Under the pieces are notes generated by a model. The model made no database searches. It saw only the letters and a program-made list of their open reading frames with translations, and had not been told where the DNA came from. Below, piece after piece: positions 51,615 to 60,512 of a DNA stretch of 64,000 nucleotides (positions within the stretch are counted from its first letter, which is position 1; the number at the start of each line of letters is the position of its first letter). The translations under genes were made by a program, and so were the position numbers. Source of the stretch: Accumulibacter sp036625275 (GTDB taxonomy: Bacteria; Pseudomonadota; Gammaproteobacteria; Burkholderiales; Rhodocyclaceae); NCBI RefSeq assembly GCF_036625275.1, contig NZ_JAZKUD010000003.1, forward strand, positions 1-64,000. Direction: 5' to 3'.

Positions 51615-52690
51615 CGCGACAGACGGGCAAATGAGCTGACGGCAATGCGCCGGTAAAACATCAGCGGGAGGAGACAGAGCATGAACAGATGCACAGCCAG
51701 CATGCCGACAGCAAACGAAACCTTGCCGCTTGCCACCCAGCCCTGGCTGATGGTCACCAGGTTGTTGTAGATCAGATAAACGAAAATGGCCAGCAGCATG
51801 TTCGCCGAACGACCGGCACGCGGATTGACGAACGACAGGGGAATCGCCAGTAACGCCAGCACGACCGCCGAGAACGGCACGCTGAAACGGTACAGCAGCT
51901 CAGCCCGATAGACCGGCAAATCGATGGGCAACAAAGCCATGGTCGGCATCGTCCTCGGTGTCGGGGCAATGCCGCGCGCCTCCTTGGTCTCGACACGAAC
52001 CGCATAGCGTGCATACTCCATGATGCGGAATTCTGCGCTGCCCGGAGGGAACTCGTAGCGACGGCCATTCTCCAGGATGATGAAGCGATCACCATTTGCG
52101 GCCACCTCCTGATACCCGGAGGCGGCCATCGTCACGCCCAAACGCTCCGGCCGCAGCTCGTTGACGAATACGTTGAAGACGTTGCTGGTGTCATCAGCGA
52201 TCCCCTCCACAAAAACGACGCGTTCGCCGGCTGACGATTCCTGAAAGATGCCGGAAGAGATTTGTCCCGCATCGTGCCGGGAACTCAGTTTGTCGCGAAA
52301 CTCGGCGCTCTGCGACAAGGCCCAGGGCGAAAGGAAAAGGGACAGCACCGAGATGGTCAGCACCAGCGGCATGACAAACACCAGGACCGGCCGAATCCAC
52401 GCCATCAGCGACAATCCGGAAGAGAACCAGACCACCATCTCGGAATCCCTATAGCTGCGTGAAAGCGCCAGCAGAATGGCGACAAACGACGATAGCGACA
52501 ACAACACCGGCAGGTAGTTAAGCGACGAAAAACCGAGCAGTGCCACCACGGCGTCCGGTTCGACACGACCTTGTGCCGCGTCACCGAGCAGCCGAATCAA
52601 TTGGGTCGTCATCATGATGGCGAAAAGCGCAGTGAAGACGCCGGCCGCCAGGTGCGTGAACTCGCGCCGGACAGCACGCTGAAAGATCAT
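51611..52690 (-). CDS. lptF: LPS export permease LptF
   Basis: 359 residues. MIFQRAVRREFTHLAAGVFT starts TM1; SLSSFVAILLALSRSYRDSE MVVWFSSG is the coupling helix; the periplasmic domain and a C-terminal FSVPFSAVVLALLAIPLSFV NPR complete the YjgP/YjgQ fold. First gene of lptF-lptG. It diverges from pepA with 74 bp between, the usual proteobacterial arrangement. Confidence 0.94.
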   Translation of the reverse strand: MIFQRAVRREFTHLAAGVFTALFAIMMTTQLIRLLGDAAQGRVEPDAVVALLGFSSLNYLPVLLSLSSFVAILLALSRSYRDSEMVVWFSSGLSLMAWIRPVLVFVMPLVLTISVLSLFLSPWALSQSAEFRDKLSSRHDAGQISSGIFQESSAGERVVFVEGIADDTSNVFNVFVNELRPERLGVTMAASGYQEVAANGDRFIILENGRRYEFPPGSAEFRIMEYARYAVRVETKEARGIAPTPRTMPTMALLPIDLPVYRAELLYRFSVPFSAVVLALLAIPLSFVNPRAGRSANMLLAIFVYLIYNNLVTISQGWVASGKVSFAVGMLAVHLFMLCLLPLMFYRRIAVSSFARLSR

Positions 52691-52693
52691 TTT

Positions 52694-52723
52694 TTGACTT
52701 TGGTGAAAAACTGCAGTGATAAT
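52694..52723 (+). promoter_or_regulatory. Promoter of pepA
   Basis: TTGACT (52694-52699) and GATAAT (52718-52723) are separated by 18 nt (17 if TGATAA is taken as the -10). This lies about 45 nt before the pepA start in the lptF-pepA divergent region. Confidence 0.6.
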
Positions 52724-52764
52724 CGGCTTTTCGCAAACAGGGCGGATTGTCTGAGGAGGGGTGA

Positions 52765-54261
52765 GTGGAATTTAGCATAAAAAGTGGTAGCCCGGAGAAG
52801 CAACGCAGTGCCTGTGTGGTGGTCGGCATTTTCGAACCGCGCAAGCTGACGCTGGCCGCCGAACTTCTCGACAATGCGGCGCACAACCATCTTTCGGACA
52901 TCATTCGCCGCGGCGACATGGAGGGAAAAGCGGGTTCGACACTGCTGCTGCACAATGTGCCGGGCACGCTTTGCGACCGGGTCCTGCTGGTCGGTCTCGG
53001 CAAGGAAAAGGAGTTTGGCGACAAGGCGTATTGCGATGCGATTCGCAGCGCCGTGCGGACGCTCAATGAAACCGGTTCCTTCGACGGTACCGTCTTTCTG
53101 ACCGAAACGAGTGTCAGGAAGCGCAGCTCTGCCTGGCGCGTTCGTCAGGCGACCATGGTGGCGCAGGAAACCGTCTATCGTTTTGATCAGTTCAAGAGCA
53201 AAAAGGACAAGGTGCGTCGCCCCCTGCGCAAGCTTACCTTTGTCATTGATCGTCGCAACGAACTGGCCGGTGCCGAGGAAGCGCTGCACCAGGGGCAAGC
53301 CATTGCCGAAGGCATGGCCCTGGCAAAGAATCTCGCCAATCTGCCGGGCAATGTATGCACTCCGGCTTTTCTTGCCGAAACAGCACAAAAGATGGCTTCC
53401 GAACACAAGCTGGAGTGCCAGATTCTCGAACGTGACGAGATGGCCGCCCTGGGCATGCATTCCCTGCTGTCCGTTGCCAAAGGCTCGCGGCAGCCACCCA
53501 AACTGATTGTCCTGCAGCACAAGGGCGGCAAGAACGATGACAAGCCGGTGGTCCTTGTCGGCAAGGGCATCACTTTCGACAGCGGCGGCATTTCGCTCAA
53601 ACCGGCACCGGAAATGGACGAGATGAAGTACGACATGTGCGGTGCCGCCGGCGTGCTGGGTACGATCAAGGCCGCAGCGTTGATGAAACTGCCGATCAAT
53701 CTGACGGTGATCGTTCCCTCCTCCGAAAACATGCCCGGCGGAGCCGCCACCCGACCCGGCGACATCGTCACTTCGATGTCTGGTCAGACCATCGAAATTC
53801 TCAACACCGATGCCGAAGGCCGCCTCATTCTCTGCGATGCGCTGACTTATGCTGCTCGCTTTCAACCGGAAACAGTCATTGACGTCGCCACGCTCACTGG
53901 CGCCTGCGTGATCGCTCTTGGCCATGTCGCAACCGGCCTCTTTGCCAACAACGAGACCCTGGCGCGGGAACTCGTGCACGCCGGCGATGATGCACACGAC
54001 CGCGCCTGGCAAATGCCCTTGTGGGACGACTACCAGGAACTGCTCAAAAGTCCGTTCGCCGACATGGCCAATATTGGTGGCCGCTGGGGAGGCAGCATCA
54101 CCGCCGCGTGTTTTCTCGCCCGTTTTACCCGGAAATACGTCTGGGCTCACCTCGACATTGCCGGCACTGCCTGGAAGTCAGGCACCGACAAGGGTGCGAC
54201 CGGGCGACCGGTGCCGCTACTCATGCACTATCTGTTGAAACGCGCCGGGAAGCTGAATTGA
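52765..54261 (+). CDS. pepA: Leucyl aminopeptidase (M17)
   Basis: 498 residues. A hexameric zinc/manganese exopeptidase. The catalytic domain holds VLVGKGITFDSGGISLKPAP and MSGQTIEILNTDAEGRLILC with the metal ligands and catalytic Arg. NLPGNVCTPAFLAETAQKMA marks the domain junction. In E. coli PepA also binds DNA at cer and carAB; nothing here tests that. GTG 52765 is the start, preceded by GAGGAGGGGTGA. The stop overlaps the holC TTG. Confidence 0.96.
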   Translation: MEFSIKSGSPEKQRSACVVVGIFEPRKLTLAAELLDNAAHNHLSDIIRRGDMEGKAGSTLLLHNVPGTLCDRVLLVGLGKEKEFGDKAYCDAIRSAVRTLNETGSFDGTVFLTETSVRKRSSAWRVRQATMVAQETVYRFDQFKSKKDKVRRPLRKLTFVIDRRNELAGAEEALHQGQAIAEGMALAKNLANLPGNVCTPAFLAETAQKMASEHKLECQILERDEMAALGMHSLLSVAKGSRQPPKLIVLQHKGGKNDDKPVVLVGKGITFDSGGISLKPAPEMDEMKYDMCGAAGVLGTIKAAALMKLPINLTVIVPSSENMPGGAATRPGDIVTSMSGQTIEILNTDAEGRLILCDALTYAARFQPETVIDVATLTGACVIALGHVATGLFANNETLARELVHAGDDAHDRAWQMPLWDDYQELLKSPFADMANIGGRWGGSITAACFLARFTRKYVWAHLDIAGTAWKSGTDKGATGRPVPLLMHYLLKRAGKLN

Positions 54262-54683
54262 CCCGCATTTTCTTCTACCACAACGCCTCTGACCGGATTG
54301 CCGCGACCGCTGCCTTGATCGGCAAGGCCCTGGCACAGAAGAAGGCCTCGCTGGTCTATGCACCCGATGCCGAGGTCGCCGCGGCCCTCGACCGCAGGCT
54401 GTGGATGTACCCGCCAACCGGCTTCATCCCGCACGTGCAAATCAACTCGCCGCTGGCTGCCGAAACCCCGGTACTGATTGCCAGTCAGCTTGACGTGTTA
54501 CCGCAGGACGAACGACTGTTCAACCTCGCGACCGAGGTACCGCCGGGCTTTTCTCGTTTTGCCAGCCTCATCGAAGTGGTCGGCCAGGGAAGCGAAGAGC
54601 GCCTCGCCGGCCGTCAGCGCGTCCGGTTCTACAAGGATCGTGGCTACGACATCCAGTACGTCGATCTGACAGGGAAAGGTTGA
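54258..54683 (+). CDS. holC: DNA polymerase III chi subunit
   Basis: 141 residues. TRIFFYHNASDRIAATAALI, KALAQKKASLVYAPDAEVAA ALDRRLW and TGFIPHV match HolC, which links the clamp loader to SSB. The start is TTG 54258, whose TTGA overlaps the pepA stop; there is no in-frame ATG nearby. The conserved order pepA-holC-valS supports the call. Confidence 0.9.
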   Translation: MTRIFFYHNASDRIAATAALIGKALAQKKASLVYAPDAEVAAALDRRLWMYPPTGFIPHVQINSPLAAETPVLIASQLDVLPQDERLFNLATEVPPGFSRFASLIEVVGQGSEERLAGRQRVRFYKDRGYDIQYVDLTGKG

Positions 54684-55165
54684 TGGCCGACGACAGCGAC
54701 CTGATCCGCCGGGTGGACTCCCTGATCAACGCCGAAGCAGCAGCCGGCGGCGATCGTCGCCACGACTCACGTCGGTTACGGCGACGGCGCAGCTTCCTGG
54801 CCTCGACCACACCGGCCGACTCGTCAGCAGGCATCGCGCCTGCCCCCTCGTCGGGCGAAGATGAGGACGACCTGCCGGTCCTCACCGAAGTGGTTTTGCC
54901 GACGCCAGACATCCCGGAAGAAAACAGCGCCAGGCTACGCGAGACGCTCGCCGCAGATCTCGCCGAACGCCTTGATCGGCAACTGCAGAGCGAAATGCTG
55001 ACGCTCGTCGAAGCGGCACTGCTGACTGCCACCGATTACTTGCAGAATGGTATCGCCGCAACCATTGAAGCAGTCTTGCGTGACTTCATCGAGCAAAACG
55101 GGCCGCCTCGACCGCCCCCCGAGGAACCCGCTCGCGGCCCGCAAGAACTGCCTGATCAGGCCTAG
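54683..55165 (+). CDS. Small conserved protein between holC and valS, function unknown
   Basis: 160 residues, soluble and strongly acidic in the middle. It starts MADDSDLIRRVDSLINAEAA, then Arg-rich DSRRLRRRRSFL, a Pro/Ser/Asp-rich linker, a helical stretch LAADLAERLDRQLQSEMLTL VEAALLTATDYLQNG and a Pro-rich end. I do not recognise a domain. Betaproteobacteria often have a comparable ORF in this place. TGATG coupling to holC supports expression. Confidence 0.6.
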   Translation: MADDSDLIRRVDSLINAEAAAGGDRRHDSRRLRRRRSFLASTTPADSSAGIAPAPSSGEDEDDLPVLTEVVLPTPDIPEENSARLRETLAADLAERLDRQLQSEMLTLVEAALLTATDYLQNGIAATIEAVLRDFIEQNGPPRPPPEEPARGPQELPDQA

Positions 55166-55197
55166 GCACCACTGCTGGGGCAAGCGCGTGATGCGGG

Positions 55198-55203
55198 TAT
55201 AAT
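55198..55203 (+). promoter_or_regulatory. TATAAT element before valS
   Basis: A perfect TATAAT (GGGTATAATGCG) lies 32 nt before ATG 55235, with no convincing -35. It overlaps an earlier in-frame ATG at 55202, so that ATG would be at or before the transcription start, which favours the 55235 start. Confidence 0.5.
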
Positions 55204-55234
55204 GCGCGCTCCTGCCATCCCTCCGCCCTCCCCC

Positions 55235-58087
55235 ATGGAACTCGCCAAGAGCTTTGAACCGGCCGACATCGAACGTCGCTGGTACCCCGAATGGGAAGCC
55301 AGAGGCTATTTCGGCGCCGGCCTCGATGCCGAAAAACCGAACGCTTTCTGCATCCTGCTGCCACCACCCAACGTCACCGGCACCCTGCACATGGGGCACG
55401 GCTTCAACCAGGCGATCATGGACGCGCTCACCCGCTACCATCGCATGCGCGGTGACAACACGCTGTGGCAGCCCGGTACCGACCATGCGGGCATTGCCAC
55501 GCAGATCGTCGTCGAACGGCAACTCGACGCCCAGGGAATCTCAAGGCACGAACTCGGGCGCGAGAAATTTCTCGACAAAGTCTGGGAATGGAAGGCGTTC
55601 TCCGGCAGCACCATCACCCGGCAGATGCGCCGCCTCGGCACCTCGCCTGACTGGAGCCGCGAGCGTTTCACGATGGACGACGGCCTTTCGCAGACAGTCA
55701 CCGAAACCTTCGTCCGACTCTATCGCGAGGGCCTGATCTACCGCGGCAAGCGGCTGGTCAACTGGGACCCGGTACTGCAGACCGCGGTCTCCGACCTCGA
55801 GGTGGTACAGGAAGAGGAACCGGGACATCTCTGGCACATCCGTTACCCGCTGGCCGACGGCAGCGGCTCGCTGACCGTTGCCACGACACGCCCCGAAACC
55901 ATGCTCGGCGACACCGCGGTGATGGTCCATCCCGACGACGAGCGTTATCGGCACCTGATCGGAGAAAGGGTCAGGCTGCCGCTCTGCGAGCGCACGCTTC
56001 CGATCATCGCCGATGCCTATGTGGACCTCGCGTTTGGTACCGGCTGCGTCAAGGTTACGCCCGCACACGACTTCAACGACTACGCGGTTGGCCAGCGCCA
56101 CAAGCTGCCGATGATCCCGATCCTCACCCTGGACGCGAAGATCAACGACAACGCCCCGGTTCGCTACCAGGGCATGGATCGCTTTGCAGCGCGCCAGCAG
56201 ATCGTCGCCGACCTCGAAGCAGAAGGCCTGCTCGACAAGGTCGATGCGCATCTGCTGAAAGTGCCGCGCGGCGACCGGACCGGCGTGGTGATCGAGCCGA
56301 TGCTGACCGACCAATGGTTTGTCGCCATGAGCAAGGCCGGTGCCGACGGCACGAGCATCGCCGCCAAAGCACTCGCCTGCGTCGCTTCGGGCGAGATCAG
56401 GTTCTTCCCCGAGAACTGGGTCAACACCTATAACCAGTGGCTGAACAACATCCAGGACTGGTGCATCTCGCGGCAGCTTTGGTGGGGCCATCAGATTCCC
56501 GCCTGGTACGCCGAGAGTGGACAGATTTTTGTCGCGCATGACGAAGCTGAAGCCAGGAACGAGGCCGCGGCACAAGGCTACCACGGCCCGCTGACACGTG
56601 ACCCGGACGTCCTCGACACTTGGTATTCGTCAGCGCTGTGGCCATTCTCAACGCTCGACTGGACGCCGCAGTGGCCTGCCGAAAGCAACCCGGCGCTCGA
56701 CCTCTACCTGCCTTCGACAGTCCTGGTGACCGGTTTCGACATCATCTTCTTCTGGGTGGCGCGCATGGTGATGATGACCAGACATCTCACCGGCAAAATC
56801 CCCTTCAAACACGTCTATGTGCACGGCCTGATCCGCGACGCCGAAGGCCAGAAAATGAGCAAGTCGAAGGGCAATGTCCTCGACCCGATCGACCTCATCG
56901 ACGGCATCGACCTCGATGCGCTGATCGAGAAGCGTACCAGCGGACTGATGAACCCCAAACAGGCCGCAGAAATCGAACAGCGCACGCTCAAGGAATTCCC
57001 GGCAGGCATTCAGGCATTCGGCACCGACGCACTGCGCTTCACCTTTCTGTCACTGGCCAGCCCCGGTCGCGACATCAAGTTCGACCTTAACCGCTGCGAA
57101 GGCTACCGCAACTTCTGCAACAAGCTGTGGAACGCCACCCGCTTCGTGCTGATGCACACGGCAGACCAGGACCTCGGCCTGGCAGGCGGCGGCACCGACG
57201 ACGGTGGGCTGGCGCTGCGCTTCTCGTTCGCCGACCGCTGGATCGTCAGCAAGCTGCAGCGTACCGAAGCCGAGGTCGAACAGCATTACGCCGACTACCG
57301 CTTCGACCTGCTGGCGCGCGCGGTCTACGAGTTCGTCTGGGACGAGTTCTGCGACTGGTATGTCGAGTTGTCGAAGGTGCAACTGCAGCAGGGTTCCGTC
57401 GAAGAAGTCCGCGCGACGCGGCGGACGCTGGCGCGCGTACTGGAGACGGTGCTGCGCCTGGCCCACCCGCTGCTGCCCTTCATTACCGAAGAACTCTGGC
57501 AGGCGGTGGCGCCAATCGCCGGCCGCAAGACCCATGCCTCGGTGATGCTCGCGGCCTATCCGCAGGCGCAGGCCGCAAGCATCGACCTGGCCAGCGAAGC
57601 CAGCGTCCAGGAGCTGAAGAATCTGGCCTACGCCTGCCGCAACCTGCGTGGCGAAATGAACCTCTCGCCGGCGCAGCGGGTTCCACTGCTCGCCAACGGC
57701 CAAGCCGCGTCGCTCGCCGGCTTCGCGCCCTATCTCAAAGCGCTCTGCAAGCTCTCCGACCTGCAGATCGTCGACGAAATACCGGCCGACGCCAGCGCGC
57801 CGATCGCCATCGTGGGCGAAACCCGACTGATGCTGCAGGTTCAGATCGACCTGGCGGTTGAATGCGAACGCCTTGACAAGGAAATCGCGCGACTCGGCAC
57901 CGAGATCGGCAAGGCAAAAGCCAAACTCGCCAACGAGAGCTTCGTCGCGCGTGCTCCGGCCGCAGTGGTTGAACAGGAAAGGAAGCGCCTCAAGGATTTC
58001 GTCGCCACGCTCGAAAAACTCGAACCGCAACGCGAACGCCTCGGGCGGTCACGGCCGGCAAACTCACAGGCCGCGTCGAAGCGATGA
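55235..58087 (+). CDS. valS: Valyl-tRNA synthetase
   Basis: 950 residues. Class I synthetase. PPPNVTGTLHMGHGFNQAIM contains HMGH (HIGH), and GQKMSKSKGNVLDPIDL holds KMSKS. The CP1 editing domain (TVATTRPETMLGDTAVMVHP) is present. The C-terminal coiled-coil arm (ECERLDKEIARLGTEIGKAK) is typical of ValRS. ATG 55235 (MELAKSFEPADIERRWYPEW) is chosen because a TATAAT overlaps the earlier ATG. The stop TGA is overlapped by an ATG for the TIR-domain reading frame. Confidence 0.96.
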   Translation: MELAKSFEPADIERRWYPEWEARGYFGAGLDAEKPNAFCILLPPPNVTGTLHMGHGFNQAIMDALTRYHRMRGDNTLWQPGTDHAGIATQIVVERQLDAQGISRHELGREKFLDKVWEWKAFSGSTITRQMRRLGTSPDWSRERFTMDDGLSQTVTETFVRLYREGLIYRGKRLVNWDPVLQTAVSDLEVVQEEEPGHLWHIRYPLADGSGSLTVATTRPETMLGDTAVMVHPDDERYRHLIGERVRLPLCERTLPIIADAYVDLAFGTGCVKVTPAHDFNDYAVGQRHKLPMIPILTLDAKINDNAPVRYQGMDRFAARQQIVADLEAEGLLDKVDAHLLKVPRGDRTGVVIEPMLTDQWFVAMSKAGADGTSIAAKALACVASGEIRFFPENWVNTYNQWLNNIQDWCISRQLWWGHQIPAWYAESGQIFVAHDEAEARNEAAAQGYHGPLTRDPDVLDTWYSSALWPFSTLDWTPQWPAESNPALDLYLPSTVLVTGFDIIFFWVARMVMMTRHLTGKIPFKHVYVHGLIRDAEGQKMSKSKGNVLDPIDLIDGIDLDALIEKRTSGLMNPKQAAEIEQRTLKEFPAGIQAFGTDALRFTFLSLASPGRDIKFDLNRCEGYRNFCNKLWNATRFVLMHTADQDLGLAGGGTDDGGLALRFSFADRWIVSKLQRTEAEVEQHYADYRFDLLARAVYEFVWDEFCDWYVELSKVQLQQGSVEEVRATRRTLARVLETVLRLAHPLLPFITEELWQAVAPIAGRKTHASVMLAAYPQAQAASIDLASEASVQELKNLAYACRNLRGEMNLSPAQRVPLLANGQAASLAGFAPYLKALCKLSDLQIVDEIPADASAPIAIVGETRLMLQVQIDLAVECERLDKEIARLGTEIGKAKAKLANESFVARAPAAVVEQERKRLKDFVATLEKLEPQRERLGRSRPANSQAASKR

Positions 58088-58522
58088 AAAACGGGGGGCA
58101 CGACAGCCTCCTACGACGTTTTCATCAGCCATAAGAGCGAGCACAAGCCCTGGGTGGAATGGCTCGCACGCGCGCTCATCTCCTCCGGCCGAACAGTGTT
58201 TCTGGACATCTGGAATCTGGTTCCCGGCGATAGTTGGGTGGAGGGGCTGCACCGGGGACTCAACGGCTGCCGCGCAGCCGTCCTCGTTGCCACACCGGAA
58301 GTGGTGAATTCCGGCTGGGTCAGGGAGGAATTCGACACCCTGCTGCGTCGCCGACAATCGGAGCCGAAATTCCGGTTCATTCCGATTGTTTTCGGCGACC
58401 TCCCCAATCTGCACTTTCTTGCCAATCTGCAGGTAGTGGATTTTCGCGATCCCGGTCGCTATCGTTATACCGAGCACGGTCACAGAATACTTAACTTCAT
58501 GCGCCAGCTGCTGGTAAGATGA
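58084..58522 (+). pseudogene. TIR-domain protein, frameshifted at the start and truncated by an IS
   Basis: From 58100 one frame reads TASYDVFISHKSEHKPWVEW, then ALISSGRTVFLDIWNLVPGD SW, VATPEVVNSGWVREEFDTLL and FIPIVFGDL: a bacterial TIR domain with the catalytic-type Glu after SGWV. The only plausible ATG (58084, overlapping the valS stop) is in another frame. Removing one G from the G6 run (58093-58098) would join them as MKNGGTTASYDVFISH. The native sequence ends at Arg 58463-58465; the last 18 residues come from the IS630 left end. TIR domains in such contexts are NAD-cleaving or signalling defence effectors. An internal ATG (58154) would lack the first strand. Confidence 0.75.
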
Positions 58523-59602
58523 AGCGATTGTTTTTTGCAGATGGGGTGAGGCCATGCTCAGACTGGATTTTACGGAAGCGCAAATGCGGGCTTTGGATTC
58601 GGCGCGATTTCACCATCAGCACCCGCGGGTATGACGGAAGAGGGAAGTCCTATGGCTGAAGAGCCAGGGGCTGGCGCACCAGGACATTGCCCGGCTGGCG
58701 GGTGTCACGGGCAAGACCCTGCGCAGGTATTTTCAGGAGTACGTTGAGGGCGGCCCCGAGGGGTTGAAGGAATGGCATTTTCGTCGGCCGCAAAGCGAGT
58801 TGGTGTCGCACCGGGAAGCGATCGTGGCGTATTTTCGGGATCATCCGCCGGCGTCCATCCAGGAGGCAGGGGCGGCCATCACCCGCTTGACGGGCTTGAC
58901 CCGTTCGCCCACCCAAGTGCGGGTTTTCCTGAAAGAGAAGTGCGGCCTGAAGCGCCGGAAGACCGGCACCTTGCCGGCCAAGGCGGACCCAGAGGCCCAG
59001 GAGACTTTTAAAAAAACGACCTCGAACCACGTTTGGCGCAAGCCCAGGCCGGCCAGCGCGCCGTCTTCTTTGTAGACGCCGCGCACTTTGTCCTCAGTGC
59101 CTTCGTGTCGGTGCTTTGGTGCTTTTCTCGGGTCTGGGTCAGGGCGCCCTCCGGTCGCCAACGCTTCAACGTCCTGGGCGCACTCAATGCCGTGACCAAA
59201 CAGGTCATTACGGTGACCCATGCCACTTATATCAATTCCCTGAGCGTCTGCGAGTGGCTCGACAAGTTGGCGGCCTTGCCGCTGAACCTGCCCATCACGG
59301 TCGTCCTGGACAATGCCCGTTATCCATGCTGCGAACTTGTCAAAACGCACGCCGAGAAACTTCACATCGAGTGGCTGTTCCTCCCCACGTACTCCCTCAA
59401 TCTCAATCTCATCGAGCGATTGTGGAAGTTCATCAAAAAGCAGTGCCTGTATGCCAAGTACTCCCCCAACTTCAGTTCCTTCATGAACGCCATCCAAGGT
59501 TGCCTGGACGATACCCACACTATTCACCAAACGGCTCTGAACTCCCTCTTGAGCCTCAACTTTCAAACCCTACAGAAAGCGCAGTTGTGACCGCGCACGG
59601 TA
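58468..59602 (+). mobile_element. IS630-family insertion sequence, 1135 bp
   Basis: The ends are inverted repeats: left TACCGAGCACGGTCACA, right end reverse complement TACCGTGCGCGGTCACA (15 of 17 identical). TA dinucleotides flank both ends (58466-58467 and 59603-59604), as expected for IS630/Tc1 elements. The left flank is the TIR gene and the right flank is the interior of an IS3 orfB, so the two flanks do not form one uninterrupted target. A deletion or recombination has occurred at one end. A second left end of the same family, inverted, is at 664-854. Confidence 0.85.
58554..59590 (+). pseudogene. IS630-family DDE transposase with in-frame stop and -1 frameshift
   Basis: The reading starts MLRLDFTEAQMRALDSARFH and meets TGA at 58632, where the left copy has CGA. 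It continues VLWLKSQGLAHQDIARLAGV with an N-terminal HTH. At TTTTAAAAAAAC (A7 run 59010-59016) the frame must change by -1 to continue DLEPRLAQAQAGQRAVFFVD. The DDE residues are in the second frame: VFFVDAAHF, VVLDNARYP and LNLIERLWKFIKK. Some IS630 relatives use A-run slippage to make the full protein, so the frameshift may be programmed. The TGA is not. Confidence 0.8.
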
Positions 59603-59604
59603 TA

Positions 59605-60177
59605 TTGAAGATCTCCGGCTTGCCGTGAGTGCGCAAGGCATCTTCCAGGCAATCGACACAGAAGGCCGCTTCCATGCGGTTGCTGATCCGCCAGCTGAGG
59701 ACCTTGCGGCTATACCCGTCAATCACCGCGACCAGGTAGGCGAAGCCACGCGCCAGCCGGATGTAGGTGATGTCGGTGCTCCAGACCGGGTTGGGCCTGA
59801 CCACAGGCACTCCGCGCAGCAGGTAGGGATAGACCGGCTGCTCTGGGTGCGGACGGTTGGTGTTCGGGCCCAGCGCCATGCCGGCTAACCCCAGCAACCG
59901 CATCAGGCGTTGCACCCGTTTGCGGTTGACCGTGTGACCCGCCTTCCCAAGGAAGATCACCATCCGGCGGCTGCCGTAGAACGGGTGCCGAGTGTACTCC
60001 TCGTCGATCAGGTGACTGTACAGAAGATCGCTGGCATCGACCACCGCCGGTTTTTGCTGCGCATCGATCGTCGACCGGCAGACCCCGGCCAGGACGCACT
60101 GCTGCACCATGGCGGCCGCCTCCCCTGGGTCGATCCACCCTGGCCGGATCATGACGGGCTGATCCCGGACTTTTTTT
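59605..60177 (-). pseudogene. IS3-family OrfB transposase, 3'-truncated
   Basis: After a -1 shift on the A7 run at 60171-60177 (minus strand CTCAAAAAAAGTC) the frame reads KVRDQPVMIRPGWIDPGEAA. It continues with YTRHPFYGSRRMVIFLGKAG, the first catalytic Asp in PVWSTDITYIRLARGFAYLV and VLSWRISNRMEAAFCVDCLE. It stops at HGKPEIFN, just before the second Asp (normally TDQGSQF), where the IS630 right end begins. The last catalytic Glu is also lost, so the enzyme is inactive. Confidence 0.85.
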
Positions 60178-60447
60178 GAGCCAGTCCAATTCCCTCTTCA
60201 ACTTGCCGATCTCGCTGTACAGCCGCTCCGGCTCCCGGTGGGCGGCCAGCGGCTTGGGACCTCGCTTCCCTTCAAACAGCGTCTTCGCCTGTTCCTGGAT
60301 AGCCTTCTTCCACTGCCCAACCTGAACCGGATGGACGCCATACTCCTGGCCAATCTCGTTGATCGTCTTCACCCCTCGCACGGCCTCCAGACCCACCTTC
60401 GCCTTGAACTCCGGTGTATGTACCTTCCGCGTCTTCGTTTCACTCAT
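60171..60447 (-). CDS. IS3-family OrfA (HTH) protein
   Basis: About 92 residues from ATG 60447 to the slip site. MSETKTRKVHTPEFKAKVGL, EAVRGVKTINEIGQEYGVHP and VQVGQWKKAIQEQAKTLFEG form the HTH, and KLKRELDWLKK the leucine-zipper end typical of OrfA. No stop follows soon in the zero frame, which stays open to 59719, so OrfA may carry a GC-rich tail. The A7 run gives the OrfAB fusion typical of IS3 elements. Confidence 0.8.
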
Positions 60448-60512
60448 CGTTCCTGGCTCCCTACCTTGGCGCACAGCTTAAACTACTGTCTGAATTCCGG
60501 GGACCACTATAG

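Larger units (their letters stand above)
59605..60506 (-). mobile_element. IS3-family element, 3' part deleted
   Basis: The intact end is at about 60506, where the minus strand begins TGGTCCCCGGAATTCAGACA, the usual IS3-group terminal inverted repeat. It holds orfA and most of orfB. The opposite end is missing, replaced by the IS630 element. The intact end sits 6 nt before the next gene's ATG. Confidence 0.8.

Noticed and set aside
55202..55234. valS start at 55202
   Set aside because: This ATG overlaps a TATAAT element and the family N-terminus begins at 55235.
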